A DNA stretch of 64,000 nucleotides from Sphingobacterium cellulitidis (GTDB lineage: Bacteria > Bacteroidota > Bacteroidia > Sphingobacteriales > Sphingobacteriaceae): positions 1-64,000 of the forward strand of contig NOUX01000008.1 in NCBI GenBank assembly GCA_002245855.1, written 5' to 3'. Shown piece by piece: positions 8,845-17,203 of the stretch. Positions within the stretch are counted from its first letter, which is position 1; every line of letters starts with the position of its first letter. The notes beneath the pieces are model-generated. The model was not told where the DNA came from. It searched no databases and saw only the letters and a list, made by a program, of their open reading frames with translations. The position numbers were made by a program, and so were the translations under genes.

Positions 8845-9912
8845 TTAATATCTAACTTTCAGGACTATATTTCCTAAATCACTCAATTCTTCCTGAGCAG
8901 TAAAATAGGCTTTTCCGCCTTTAGATATTACTTCCCAAGCGATATTGGAAACAATATCATCTACCACCCCACTCTCTTTAGAATCCTCAGCCAAATCAAA
9001 GGTTCTATCAGAGGTCATTTTTACAGGTTGTTCAAAATCTTGTTGTACAACCAATAGATCCGCACGACCATCAATTGCTGCTTGGTAAATATCCTGCAAA
9101 TCAGTTAGAACTTGCCCTGAAGAAACCGCTTGCTTTAATTCTCCAATTGCTTTGGTACGCTCCTCCTTTTGCAATTCCTTGATGGATTCAAATGCCTGCT
9201 TCGCCATTTTATCAGATTCAGAAGCGTCATAATTCTTGTTATCGTGGGCAATATACATTTTCGGGATATCAGCAACTTCCATCAACATAGCATAATTTGG
9301 TTCTGTGGAAATCACTACGACATCCAAATCATTGCTATTATGAACCTCCACCACAGCTTTATCAATCTGATTGAAATATTCTTTCAGTCGATTTTCAACT
9401 TTGTTATTGTCGGATCCAGAAAGATCTAATGGATTAGCGTCAAATGGAAAATCATTATTGTTGATTTCCTTTTCAATACCATCATTCATGGCTTCGAATA
9501 AATGGGCTCCACCTTGGGAAATAGATAGAATCATATATTCCTTCGTTCTATTAATGGCTTTGATCAACGGTTTCACCGCGAAAGAATCATCAATAAAAAC
9601 GGCTTCATTATCAACCGGCCAAGGTGATGGCACAAATTCTTCTATGTCCTTGGAAATAAAAATATGTAAACTATCCATCAAAGGAATACCAGCGATTTTT
9701 TCGGGCAACTCTTGCAGTTTTTCCAAAACTTCAGGAATGTCTCTTTTCCCATATTCATCAAGCAATCTATTTTCAGCTTCTTTGATTAAGTTTTTAAGTG
9801 TAATAGCATTCTTTTCACGATCAGGAAAAGTTTTAAATGTATTGAATGAGAGTGTAATACTTGGAGATTCACTTTTTTCAGTCAACGATTGAATAATATC
9901 TTTTAATGCCAT
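8845..9912 (-). CDS. baeRF-family (bacterial archaeo-eukaryotic release factor-like) protein
   Basis: A 355-residue cytoplasmic protein. The layout of an N-terminal domain, a middle domain with a short SISQGGAHLFE strand-turn (about residue 130), and a C-terminal segment ending in a domain like the L7Ae/eRF1-type fold matches the predicted baeRF families, which have been suggested to act on ribosomes or in translation stress. That role is a published prediction from comparative genomics, not shown here. The gene stands alone between a terminator and a divergent small membrane protein gene. Confidence 0.6.
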   Translation of the reverse strand: MALKDIIQSLTEKSESPSITLSFNTFKTFPDREKNAITLKNLIKEAENRLLDEYGKRDIPEVLEKLQELPEKIAGIPLMDSLHIFISKDIEEFVPSPWPVDNEAVFIDDSFAVKPLIKAINRTKEYMILSISQGGAHLFEAMNDGIEKEINNNDFPFDANPLDLSGSDNNKVENRLKEYFNQIDKAVVEVHNSNDLDVVVISTEPNYAMLMEVADIPKMYIAHDNKNYDASESDKMAKQAFESIKELQKEERTKAIGELKQAVSSGQVLTDLQDIYQAAIDGRADLLVVQQDFEQPVKMTSDRTFDLAEDSKESGVVDDIVSNIAWEVISKGGKAYFTAQEELSDLGNIVLKVRY

Positions 9913-10029
9913 ATTAATTTTATTAATAGTGTGAATTAATTTAATACTCTATTTATACAACAGGCATGAAAGGTTATGGTTTTTTTATTTTTAGATTGCT
10001 TTTGCAATAGAAAATGAAATTGACAATAA

Positions 10030-10061
10030 TTGTAAAAGATAGGTTTAGATAGCTAAATTTG
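10030..10061 (+). promoter_or_regulatory. Bacteroidetes-type promoter
   Basis: TTG at 10030-10032, a 21-base spacer, then TAAATTTG at 10054-10061, an exact match to the Bacteroidetes TTG/TAnnTTTG consensus. It would start transcription about 11 bases ahead of the ATG at 10079. Confidence 0.65.
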
Positions 10062-10078
10062 CCGGAGCAACACGAACT

Positions 10079-10264
10079 ATGAAAAAAAAGAAGAAGAATT
10101 TCTTTTTGCGGCATCTGGATGAGATTAAGGATACGATATTTCCAGTTGATCCGAATGACAGCCCGATGCAACGAAGGGGTAAAAAATTTGGTTGGGTAAT
10201 GTTTCTAATCTTAATGACATGTGGACTATTAGCCATGCTTATCGCCGTATCCTTTGCGCATTAA
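10079..10264 (+). CDS. Small lysine-rich single-pass membrane protein
   Basis: A 61-residue protein with a strongly basic start (KKKKK), a polar stretch with a DPND motif, and one membrane helix at about residues 38-58. A matching promoter lies directly upstream. I recognise no family by name, though small proteins of this layout are frequent in Sphingobacteriales. The end of the gene overlaps the start region of the following membrane protein in another frame, so translation of the two may be coupled. Confidence 0.6.
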   Translation: MKKKKKNFFLRHLDEIKDTIFPVDPNDSPMQRRGKKFGWVMFLILMTCGLLAMLIAVSFAH

Positions 10265-10677
10265 AGGTTTTACTTTTTGATCGGTATTTAATATTCTATG
10301 CGCTCTCATGGATTATTATCCGATTCAGCCGTCAATCTGGATCTCCACTTCCCTATCTAAACAATTGGTTAACAGATTTTGTATTTATCCCATTGATAGC
10401 GCATGCTGCATTTTGTTTCGGTGTATTTTTATTTGGCATCAAATCCTATAAATTCCCATTAAGTCAATTATTGATTTTAGCTTTTGTGGTTTCCCTCTTT
10501 TTCGAAGTACTGAGTCCAAGGATTACAGATTATAATACCGCAGATTGGGTAGATGTCCTTTGTTATATTTCGGGAGCCTTATTTTATTTCTATATCCATC
10601 AACCATTTAATAACAAAAAGTTTATTATTGAGAAAACAGGCTTACCAACGTCCACCGGCTCCACCACCTCCGGATGA
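10219..10677 (+). CDS. Polytopic membrane protein ('magnesium citrate secondary transporter' family name)
   Basis: About 150 residues with three to four hydrophobic helices and the motifs PLPYLNNWLTDF and FFEVLSPRITDYNTADWVDVLCYISG. This looks like the small Bacteroidetes family that pipelines label magnesium citrate secondary transporter; the transport function is unproven. The start is uncertain: ATG at 10192 or 10219 both lie inside the preceding 61-residue gene, and there is no ATG between that gene's stop and the conserved part. The C-terminal tail (GLPTSTGSTTSG) overlaps the 3' end of the convergent TPM gene by 36 bases. Confidence 0.65.
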   Translation: MWTISHAYRRILCALKVLLFDRYLIFYALSWIIIRFSRQSGSPLPYLNNWLTDFVFIPLIAHAAFCFGVFLFGIKSYKFPLSQLLILAFVVSLFFEVLSPRITDYNTADWVDVLCYISGALFYFYIHQPFNNKKFIIEKTGLPTSTGSTTSG

Positions 10678-12147
10678 GCCACCCCCAAAGCTACCCCCTC
10701 CACCGCCAGAAGAACCACCTGAGCCTGAAGAACCACTTCCTGAACTGGAACTACGGACAAGTTTTGGTAATATGTAAGTATCATGGACTAGCAAATAATC
10801 GCAATTTACACAGTCGTCAATTCTTTCCGCTTTTCCAGTTGAAGAATAAGTTGCTTTCTCAATGACATTTTCTTTATTCTTTTCAAGGGTATAAAAATGA
10901 CATTTGGGGCATTCAAATAGCTTTTTATTGATATCCCAGGGTATTAATTTAACCTCATTGGACTGTTTATTTGTCCAGATCTCATATTTGCGGGATTTTA
11001 TTTTCTCTTCTTTCAGTTGACCTTTATTCAAATACTTATTGGTTTCAGCCTTATTGGAAGTTCTTTTAATTCTTTCCCAATTTCCGGAAGAATCTGGTGG
11101 AAGGAAACGGTTTTTGTTTTTATTCAATCGAAAGGTAATCCCTCCCATATTAAATAATGCCAATGGAGCTACAACAGAAGGTAAGAAAGCTAATCCGGCA
11201 AATTTCCTCAAGGCATTTCCTTTTTCTTGTTCATCCACATAGCCTTTACTGATTGCATCTTGGCTATCATGAATTTTCATCCAAAGGACGAGTCCCCAAA
11301 ACACAAAAAGGAAATACGGAATATTCTTGACCTGATAGACTTCTTCTAAATTCTCAAATATAAATGCAAAAATAAAAACCGAGATAAACATCAGTAGCCC
11401 CATACATCCTAATCCATAAAAGAAAGGAGCAATAGGTTTTAGTTTTTGTTTCTTGACTTTTAATCTAGAAGCTACAATATGGATATAGACGTAAAGGAGC
11501 AAAAAAAAACCGGTTACCAGAATACTGTTTTTAAAATTTGGGTTTTTCCAGCTAAAGAATGGTGTTGCCTCAGGCATTAAAGATTCAAGTTCTTTAATCG
11601 AATCAGGAGATTTTAGAATTTTAGCAATAAATTCACTAGCTAGGATTAATCCTAGGTCATAATCCTCATTCTTAAAATTAGGCACCAAGTATTTTTCACC
11701 AACCCGTTTGAGATAGGCATCAGGAAAGATTGTTTCCATTCCATAACCCGAGATAAAACGATATTGTCTTTTTTCTTTCGCAATAAAGAGCAACAATCCA
11801 TTATTAACATTGGCTTTGCCAATTCCCCATTTTTTAAATAAATCGAGTGCAAATTGAAAATCATCATCAGATTGGTAATCATTGACAATCACAATTGTAT
11901 ATTCAGACCCAGTATGTTTTTCGATATCAATTGAAATACTATCGAGCATTGCCACTGTAGACTCCTTAATGATTCCGTCGGGATTACTAACGAAGAAATC
12001 CTGGCCTTTTTCTTTAGGACTCGGAACATTATCAATAGAATAAATTGTTTGAGCTTGAATCGGTAATAAGAAAAGAAAAAGAGGAACAAATATTCCGAAA
12101 AGGAATAGTTTCGAAAAGTTTTTATCTGAATTAAGTATGGAATTCAT
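10642..12147 (-). CDS. TPM-domain membrane protein with Gly-rich tail
   Basis: A 501-residue protein. Order of parts: signal peptide (about 1-33), TPM domain (about 45-170, with the usual GIGKANVNNGLLLFIA core), then three membrane helices at about 205-225, 240-263 and 272-290. A soluble part follows with a possible zinc ribbon (CPKC ... CVNC, about 405-455), and the last 35 residues are almost only Gly and Ser, ending AGGRW. TPM proteins in other organisms include phosphatases and photosystem-repair factors; the role in Bacteroidetes is unknown. The Gly-rich tail is typical of the YgcG-like branch. The gene converges on and overlaps the membrane protein gene at 10219. Confidence 0.85.
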   Translation of the reverse strand: MNSILNSDKNFSKLFLFGIFVPLFLFLLPIQAQTIYSIDNVPSPKEKGQDFFVSNPDGIIKESTVAMLDSISIDIEKHTGSEYTIVIVNDYQSDDDFQFALDLFKKWGIGKANVNNGLLLFIAKEKRQYRFISGYGMETIFPDAYLKRVGEKYLVPNFKNEDYDLGLILASEFIAKILKSPDSIKELESLMPEATPFFSWKNPNFKNSILVTGFFLLLYVYIHIVASRLKVKKQKLKPIAPFFYGLGCMGLLMFISVFIFAFIFENLEEVYQVKNIPYFLFVFWGLVLWMKIHDSQDAISKGYVDEQEKGNALRKFAGLAFLPSVVAPLALFNMGGITFRLNKNKNRFLPPDSSGNWERIKRTSNKAETNKYLNKGQLKEEKIKSRKYEIWTNKQSNEVKLIPWDINKKLFECPKCHFYTLEKNKENVIEKATYSSTGKAERIDDCVNCDYLLVHDTYILPKLVRSSSSGSGSSGSGGSSGGGGGSFGGGSSGGGGAGGRW

Positions 12148-12374
12148 ATTGTAGCGTGCTTCTTATGACTTAATTAAAATTAAGAAAAACAATCAGTTTA
12201 ATAGTAGGTCTATATGTTAGAAATATATATAAATCAGATAACATTTTGTCAGGTTTTTTGAGAAAAATCGAGTTGTATTGTAATTAAACGGTTACTAACC
12301 TAGTCATAATGATAGCATTACAGTTAATTGACATAAAAAATGTAGAATGGTCTATAATTTGAGAATAGCTGATT

Positions 12375-12935
12375 ATGACAAAGTTACTAAAAGTATTAAT
12401 CGTCTTAGGATTGATCATTGGGATCACCTGGTTTGTATGGGAAAGGATAAAGCCAGCGCCGAGCAAGGAGACGAATCATCAGATATTGGTAGAGAAAATA
12501 GAATCGATGGGTAAGCTTGAGTTGGTAAAATATAGGTTTAGTGATGTGGTTGAACACAAGAACATGACGGCCTATTTACCGGACGCAAGTGTATTATTGA
12601 TAATCAAGGCGGACGCTGTAGGCTGTATTGATTTAGCAAAATTGAAAGCTGAAGATGTCAAGGTTATTGATGATTCGGTTACCATTAGTCTTCCAAAACC
12701 GGAGATCTGTTATGTTAAAATTGACCATAAAGCATCAAAGGTTTATGATACGAAAATGGCGTTTTTTAGAGAGGCTACATTAGTAGATGAAGCCTTTAAG
12801 GCTGCTGAAGAAGAAATTACCAATCAGGTTAAGAAATCTGACATTCTTGAACAGACAAAGAATAATGCTACGCATGTGCTTCGTCCATTATTGGAGGGAT
12901 TAGGTTACAAAAAGATAAATCTTACATTTTACTAA
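12375..12935 (+). CDS. DUF4230 membrane-anchored protein
   Basis: A 186-residue protein with one N-terminal membrane helix (about residues 4-24) and a DUF4230 domain (about 35-186). The domain is recognised by its LIIKADAVGCIDLAKL segment and the following ISLPKPEI strand. Function unknown; members are envelope proteins. The methyltransferase gene starts four bases after its stop, so they are cotranscribed. Confidence 0.8.
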   Translation: MTKLLKVLIVLGLIIGITWFVWERIKPAPSKETNHQILVEKIESMGKLELVKYRFSDVVEHKNMTAYLPDASVLLIIKADAVGCIDLAKLKAEDVKVIDDSVTISLPKPEICYVKIDHKASKVYDTKMAFFREATLVDEAFKAAEEEITNQVKKSDILEQTKNNATHVLRPLLEGLGYKKINLTFY

Positions 12936-12939
12936 GTAA

Positions 12940-13545
12940 ATGCCTTCAAAGGATAAAAATAAAGTTTATAAAACTTATGATATCATAGGTTCTGATTTCG
13001 ATAAAAATAGAAGTCAGAACCTTATGGAAGAAAAATATCTTAATGAGTTTTGTTCTTTAATTTCTTCAGGAGGAAAAATTTTAGATTTAGGCTGCGGAAG
13101 CGGCAAACCAATTTATGGGTATCTCCGCGAACAAGGGTTCCAAGTATTGGGAATTGATGGCAGTGAGAAAATGATCGAAATGGCAAGGAAGAACTTTCCA
13201 AAAGGTGAATTTCAGTTAATGGATATGCGGTCGATAAACTTTGAGCATAAATTCAATGGAATAATTGCCTGGCATAGCTTTTTCCATCTCACTAGAGAAG
13301 ATCAAGCGGCCATGTTTTCTGTGTTTCAGCAAAGTCTTGAACCTCAGGGAATCTTAATGTTCACATCAGGTACAGAGAATTGCGAAATCTGGAGCAATAA
13401 TTTCGGTGAGGAATTATATCATTCCTCCTATTCCGCTATAGAATACCAAAAGCTATTAACTGACCATGGATTTCAAGTCCGCAAACATATCATTGAAGAT
13501 CCAGAATGCGGAGGTGCTACGGTTTGGATCACCCAGCTAAGCTAA
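12940..13545 (+). CDS. Class I SAM-dependent methyltransferase
   Basis: A 201-residue protein with the SAM-binding motif ILDLGCGSGKP (about residues 46-56), the acidic end of strand 2 (GIDGSEKMIEMA) and a post-II QLMDMRS segment. The substrate is not evident. It follows the DUF4230 gene by four bases and overlaps the convergent MFS transporter gene by nine bases. Confidence 0.82.
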   Translation: MPSKDKNKVYKTYDIIGSDFDKNRSQNLMEEKYLNEFCSLISSGGKILDLGCGSGKPIYGYLREQGFQVLGIDGSEKMIEMARKNFPKGEFQLMDMRSINFEHKFNGIIAWHSFFHLTREDQAAMFSVFQQSLEPQGILMFTSGTENCEIWSNNFGEELYHSSYSAIEYQKLLTDHGFQVRKHIIEDPECGGATVWITQLS

Positions 13546-14748
13546 CTCTTTGAATTTCACTTTTTTCATATTTGGCAGAAAATAAGCGATAATACCTATC
13601 AATGGTAAATAAGAACAAACTAAGTAGATTTTTTCCAAGGAAGTATGATCTGCCCAATATCCCAAGATCGCAGCTCCTACCCCTCCCATTCCAAAAGCAA
13701 AGCCGTAAAACAGTCCTGATACCATTCCTAACTTACGTGGTAAAAGTTCTTGAGCATAAACCAGAATGGATGGAAAAGCAGACGCCATAATCAAACCGAT
13801 AATAAATACCAAAATCCCTGACCAGAATAAGCTTGCAAAAGGTAATAACAAGGTAAATGGGGCACAACCGAGTACCGAAAACCAAATAATATATTTACGG
13901 CCAAGATAATCTCCAAGAAATCCACCAAACAGGGTTCCCAATGCGATCGCAAAAAGGAAGTAAAATAAATAAACTTGGGATTGTACATCGGAAATTCCGA
14001 ATTTCTCCATCATGTAAAACTGTAAATAACTGGTGATACTCGCGATATATACATATTTCGAAAAGATTAATAGTAATAGGATCACAATTGAGAAATTGAT
14101 GGTTGTGTCCGATAGATCAGGAATCTTGATTAATTTCTTAGTTTGGCCTTTAACAGCATGCAGTACTTGCTTATACCAAGTTGCGATATATGAAAGCACG
14201 ATTTGAGCGAATAATCCTATAATTAAAAACCAAAGAATATGATGCTGTCCATGCGGCAATACGAATAAAGCCAACAATAGAGGTGCTAAGGCAGAACCTG
14301 TATTTCCGCCAATTTGGAAAATGGATTGTGCCAAGCTTCTTTTTCCGCCGGAAGAAAGGAAAGCTACCCTGGAAGATTCAGGATGAAATATGGAAGAACC
14401 TATACCGACCATAATCACTGAGAACAGTATAGAATAATAATTATTGGAATAAGCCAGGGCAATAATTCCGATAATACTAAACATCATACCTATCAATTGG
14501 GAATAGGGTTTTGGGTGTTTATCTGTATAAGCCCCAATAACAGGCTGCAATAAAGATGATGCTAATTGGAAACAGAAAGTTATTACCCCAATTTGAGCAA
14601 ATGACAGGTGGAAATTTTCTTTAAGCATGGGATATGAAGCTGGAATAATGGCTTGGATCATATCATTTGCTAAATGTGCAATAGCGATTGCGATTAATAT
14701 TGGGTAAGAAGTTTTGGATTGATCGTAGGAGAAAGAATGCTTTGGCAT
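13537..14748 (-). CDS. MFS transporter, fosmidomycin-resistance (Fsr) type
   Basis: A 403-residue protein with about 12 membrane helices. The N-terminal half has the Fsr-type features AHLANDMIQAIIPASYPML and GIGSSIFHPESSRVA, and the loop between helices 2 and 3 carries GAYTDKHPKP in place of the usual MFS motif A. Homologues export fosmidomycin and other small molecules in E. coli; the natural substrate is unknown. A good promoter lies just upstream (14762-14791). Confidence 0.85.
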   Translation of the reverse strand: MPKHSFSYDQSKTSYPILIAIAIAHLANDMIQAIIPASYPMLKENFHLSFAQIGVITFCFQLASSLLQPVIGAYTDKHPKPYSQLIGMMFSIIGIIALAYSNNYYSILFSVIMVGIGSSIFHPESSRVAFLSSGGKRSLAQSIFQIGGNTGSALAPLLLALFVLPHGQHHILWFLIIGLFAQIVLSYIATWYKQVLHAVKGQTKKLIKIPDLSDTTINFSIVILLLLIFSKYVYIASITSYLQFYMMEKFGISDVQSQVYLFYFLFAIALGTLFGGFLGDYLGRKYIIWFSVLGCAPFTLLLPFASLFWSGILVFIIGLIMASAFPSILVYAQELLPRKLGMVSGLFYGFAFGMGGVGAAILGYWADHTSLEKIYLVCSYLPLIGIIAYFLPNMKKVKFKELA

Positions 14749-14761
14749 ATGCTAATAAAAT

Positions 14762-14791
14762 CAAAAATAATTAAGCGGATTCAATTGACAA
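14762..14791 (-). promoter_or_regulatory. Bacteroidetes-type promoter of the MFS gene
   Basis: On the minus strand TTG, a 19-base spacer, then TATTTTTG, an exact TTG/TAnnTTTG match, 13 bases ahead of the start codon at 14748. Confidence 0.7.
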
Positions 14792-14925
14792 AAAGCAACA
14801 GCAGACAATAAACAAATATTGGGTGTGTTAACGACACAAATGTAAGTTTTAAAAAAATGTAAATAGAAGAAAAACAGAGAAATTATATTGAAAAGCAGGA
14901 ATCATAATTTTAATATTTAAGATCT

Positions 14926-15681
14926 TTAAACCCATCCTTCACGTACCGCTTTCACTAAAAGCTCTTGAACATTTCCACATCCTGATTTTTCTAAGATACG
15001 TTTTCGGTGATTTCTGATGGTAAAGATACTTCTGTTCATCTTTTGGGCGATGGCTTGACTAGTTAATCCTTGTACTACTAATCCTAAAATTTCTTGTTCT
15101 TTTTTGGTGAAAATATTTAGCGATTTCAAAAACTCATCCTGTTGATGAACATTGTAATAAGATGGTGCGCCTTCCATACCAATAAAAGAAAGCTTGGGGA
15201 TACCTGTGATATTAAGATGAGTTAAATCTGTAAAAATAACTAAGGTTCTTACGCCTCCCTCTGGAAAATAATAGATTGGCACAATCTGTTGTTGTACCCT
15301 TTTATAAGAACCTTCCCTTGTTTTCAAACGATAATCGTAAGCAAATTTGTATTTGAAAAACAAATCATCTTCTAATCTTGAAAAGAAGCGTACCGCACTC
15401 TGCTCATAATGGTAATAATAAGGCAAATCTTCAGGGTGTAAATTATCAATCAGCAGCTGTAAACAAAAATCTTCATGGGAATAGCCCAATATATTTTCTA
15501 CATATTGGCTAATATATTCCATTTCTGTAGTACGGGTATTAAAAATTACATAAAAATATTCCCCAAAATGAAACACATCCATATAACGGTTAATAAGTTC
15601 TTTTTGGGAGAGGTCAATTTGCTCGTTTACAGCCTTAGGTATTCTATCCCAAATACTTCGTAGTTTATTTATTTTATCCAT
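14926..15681 (-). CDS. PAS-LuxR type transcriptional regulator
   Basis: A 251-residue protein with a PAS-like sensor domain (about residues 35-150, including YISQYVENILGYSHEDF) and a C-terminal LuxR-type helix-turn-helix (about 188-250, FTKKEQEILGLVVQGLTSQ and IFTIRNHRKRILEKSG). No receiver domain, so it would respond to a small ligand or cofactor and not to phosphorylation. It is divergent from the coiled-coil protein gene that opens the accessory cluster, across about 100 bases, and is the only regulator near that cluster. Confidence 0.82.
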   Translation of the reverse strand: MDKINKLRSIWDRIPKAVNEQIDLSQKELINRYMDVFHFGEYFYVIFNTRTTEMEYISQYVENILGYSHEDFCLQLLIDNLHPEDLPYYYHYEQSAVRFFSRLEDDLFFKYKFAYDYRLKTREGSYKRVQQQIVPIYYFPEGGVRTLVIFTDLTHLNITGIPKLSFIGMEGAPSYYNVHQQDEFLKSLNIFTKKEQEILGLVVQGLTSQAIAQKMNRSIFTIRNHRKRILEKSGCGNVQELLVKAVREGWV

Positions 15682-15787
15682 AATACTTAGGTTAGAAATA
15701 ACCTCAAATTGGACTATATGTAGCTATTTCAATCCTAAAATATTAAAATTAAATTTGTTAGAACCAATTATGTTAAAAAATTTAATT

Positions 15788-16861
15788 ATGAAAACAATAC
15801 CAAAATTAGGATTGATAGTAATCTTGTTATTATTTACAGGATTATTTAGTTCTTCTTTTGCACAATCGCACAATGTAAAAGCTTTAGGTTGTAAATATCA
15901 TCAAAAAGGGCCTGATGTTGCACACAGCGCTCGAGTAAATACCTACGAAGTTTGTAACGTATGCGAGGATAAAAAAGAAAAAGAACGGATAGCCAAACTA
16001 GCCGAGGACAAAAGGCGAAATGATGTACTGATAGCCAAGCAAAAAGCAGATGCCGCAGAACGGGTGAGAAAAGAAAAAGCAGAAGCTGAAGAAAGAGAAA
16101 GAAAAGAGAAAGAGCGTATTGCCCATCAAGCGGCAGAAAAATTAAGAAAAGAAGAAAGTGCTGCTCGCATAAGACAAGAATCTGAAGTGGCGAAGCGAAG
16201 AGCGAATGAAATTCAAAGCCGATATAAAGAGCTTGCTAATGTGAGAGGAGTTGAAAGTGTGGAGGAAATAGAAGGGTTGGAAGCATACAACGATAAAGAA
16301 TATTTTGGGGTGAAATATAACGGTGACTTTCTTTGGAGAAAACTCAATGACAACCTGCCAGTACGGCTCAGCAAGATAAAAGGGATGAATTATTTTTTAG
16401 CTAAAAATGGTTCGAAAGAAAAACTATACGATATGTACGGAACAACTCTTTTGGTAGATGGCGAAGAATGGTTTGATAAAGTGACTTTCGACCAAGAAAA
16501 GAATATTATCAAGTTTGAAATTATTGATGAATCTTTTTATAATGTTTCAAGCAGAGGGTTATCGAGTTCCAATATTCCAACAGCCAACTTCTATACCTCA
16601 AAAGAAGAAATATTGTCGGTACATAATCAACTTTATGAAATACAGGAAACGAAAAGAAAAAGAATAAAAGAAGAAGAGGAAAGAGAAAGAGCAGCAGAAA
16701 GTAAAAATGAAAGCTCTGATGAGCCATATAGAAGAGTAACATTGGTTATGCCTCCAGCACGTGATAGAGAGTTGCATGTAGCAAAAGGAAAACTTATAGC
16801 CACAGACCTTAGGTTAAAGATATTGGAAAAAAACAGTGGATATTTCATTCAATATTATTAA
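15788..16861 (+). CDS. Secreted coiled-coil protein with N-terminal Cys/His cluster, unknown function
   Basis: The preferred start is ATG 15788 (357 residues), because it gives a clean signal peptide ending SSSFAQ; in-frame starts at 15755 (TTG) and 15770 add a short extension. After the signal comes a Cys/His cluster, CKYH followed about 20 residues later by CNVC, which could bind metal. Next is a Lys/Glu/Arg/Ala-rich coiled coil of about 90 residues, then a mixed domain, a second charged helix near residues 285-310 and a hydrophobic end. A weak TAAATTTG -7 box lies just upstream. I recognise no family. It opens a small, partly decayed accessory cluster. Confidence 0.65.
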   Translation: MKTIPKLGLIVILLLFTGLFSSSFAQSHNVKALGCKYHQKGPDVAHSARVNTYEVCNVCEDKKEKERIAKLAEDKRRNDVLIAKQKADAAERVRKEKAEAEERERKEKERIAHQAAEKLRKEESAARIRQESEVAKRRANEIQSRYKELANVRGVESVEEIEGLEAYNDKEYFGVKYNGDFLWRKLNDNLPVRLSKIKGMNYFLAKNGSKEKLYDMYGTTLLVDGEEWFDKVTFDQEKNIIKFEIIDESFYNVSSRGLSSSNIPTANFYTSKEEILSVHNQLYEIQETKRKRIKEEEERERAAESKNESSDEPYRRVTLVMPPARDRELHVAKGKLIATDLRLKILEKNSGYFIQYY

Positions 16862-16888
16862 TACTTAAAGCACCTAAAAACATAAATT

Positions 16889-17103
16889 ATGAGAACAATA
16901 CTAACAACCATCTTAGCCGTTCTGCTTTCAGGAATGGTTTGGGTTAGTGCAAAGTTTTATTTACACATCTCAATATAAAACAAATGTTGCAATACCTCAA
17001 TGATAAACCGTTGTTTGAAAGTTCCAAGGAAGAAATGATGGCATTGAGAGGTAGGATTTACCATGAATCTCCACAAGCTAAAGGTGATGATAAAATATTT
17101 TGA
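16889..17103 (+). pseudogene. Frameshifted remnant of a small secreted protein
   Basis: ATG 16889 opens a signal-peptide-like frame (MRTILTTILAVLLSGMVWVSA) that stops at 16978. The continuation is in another frame (KVLFTHLNIKQMLQYLNDK and on) and stops at 17103. Adding one base in the AAA run near 16951 joins both into about 72 residues, so a one-base deletion best explains it. The joined product is short and has no C-terminal domain, so it may also be truncated. A sequencing error in the short homopolymer is the alternative. Confidence 0.55.
16949..16962 (+). repeat. 14-base direct repeat, left copy
   Basis: GCAAAGTTTTATTT occurs here and again at 18651-18664, in both cases where a broken reading frame changes character. 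With a two-base indel the match extends left to TTAG. The two copies bracket about 1.7 kb holding the Sel1 protein gene. Confidence 0.6.
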
Positions 17104-17203
17104 AGATTTACCAATCATTTTTTTTGGGGGAGATATAAAATTAGGTTTTTCTTAGATCCTAGTAGGATTCATAAAACCATTAAACTCTTAAATTCAATCA
17201 ATT

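Noticed and set aside
9371..9892. 173-codon open frame antisense to the baeRF gene
   Set aside because: Ser/Leu/Phe-rich shadow without domain, promoter or terminator; the minus-strand gene explains the region.
10079..10677. A single frameshifted gene joining the 61-residue protein and the following membrane protein
   Set aside because: The first has its own promoter, complete layout and stop; the two parts do not look like one family, so two overlapping genes are more likely.
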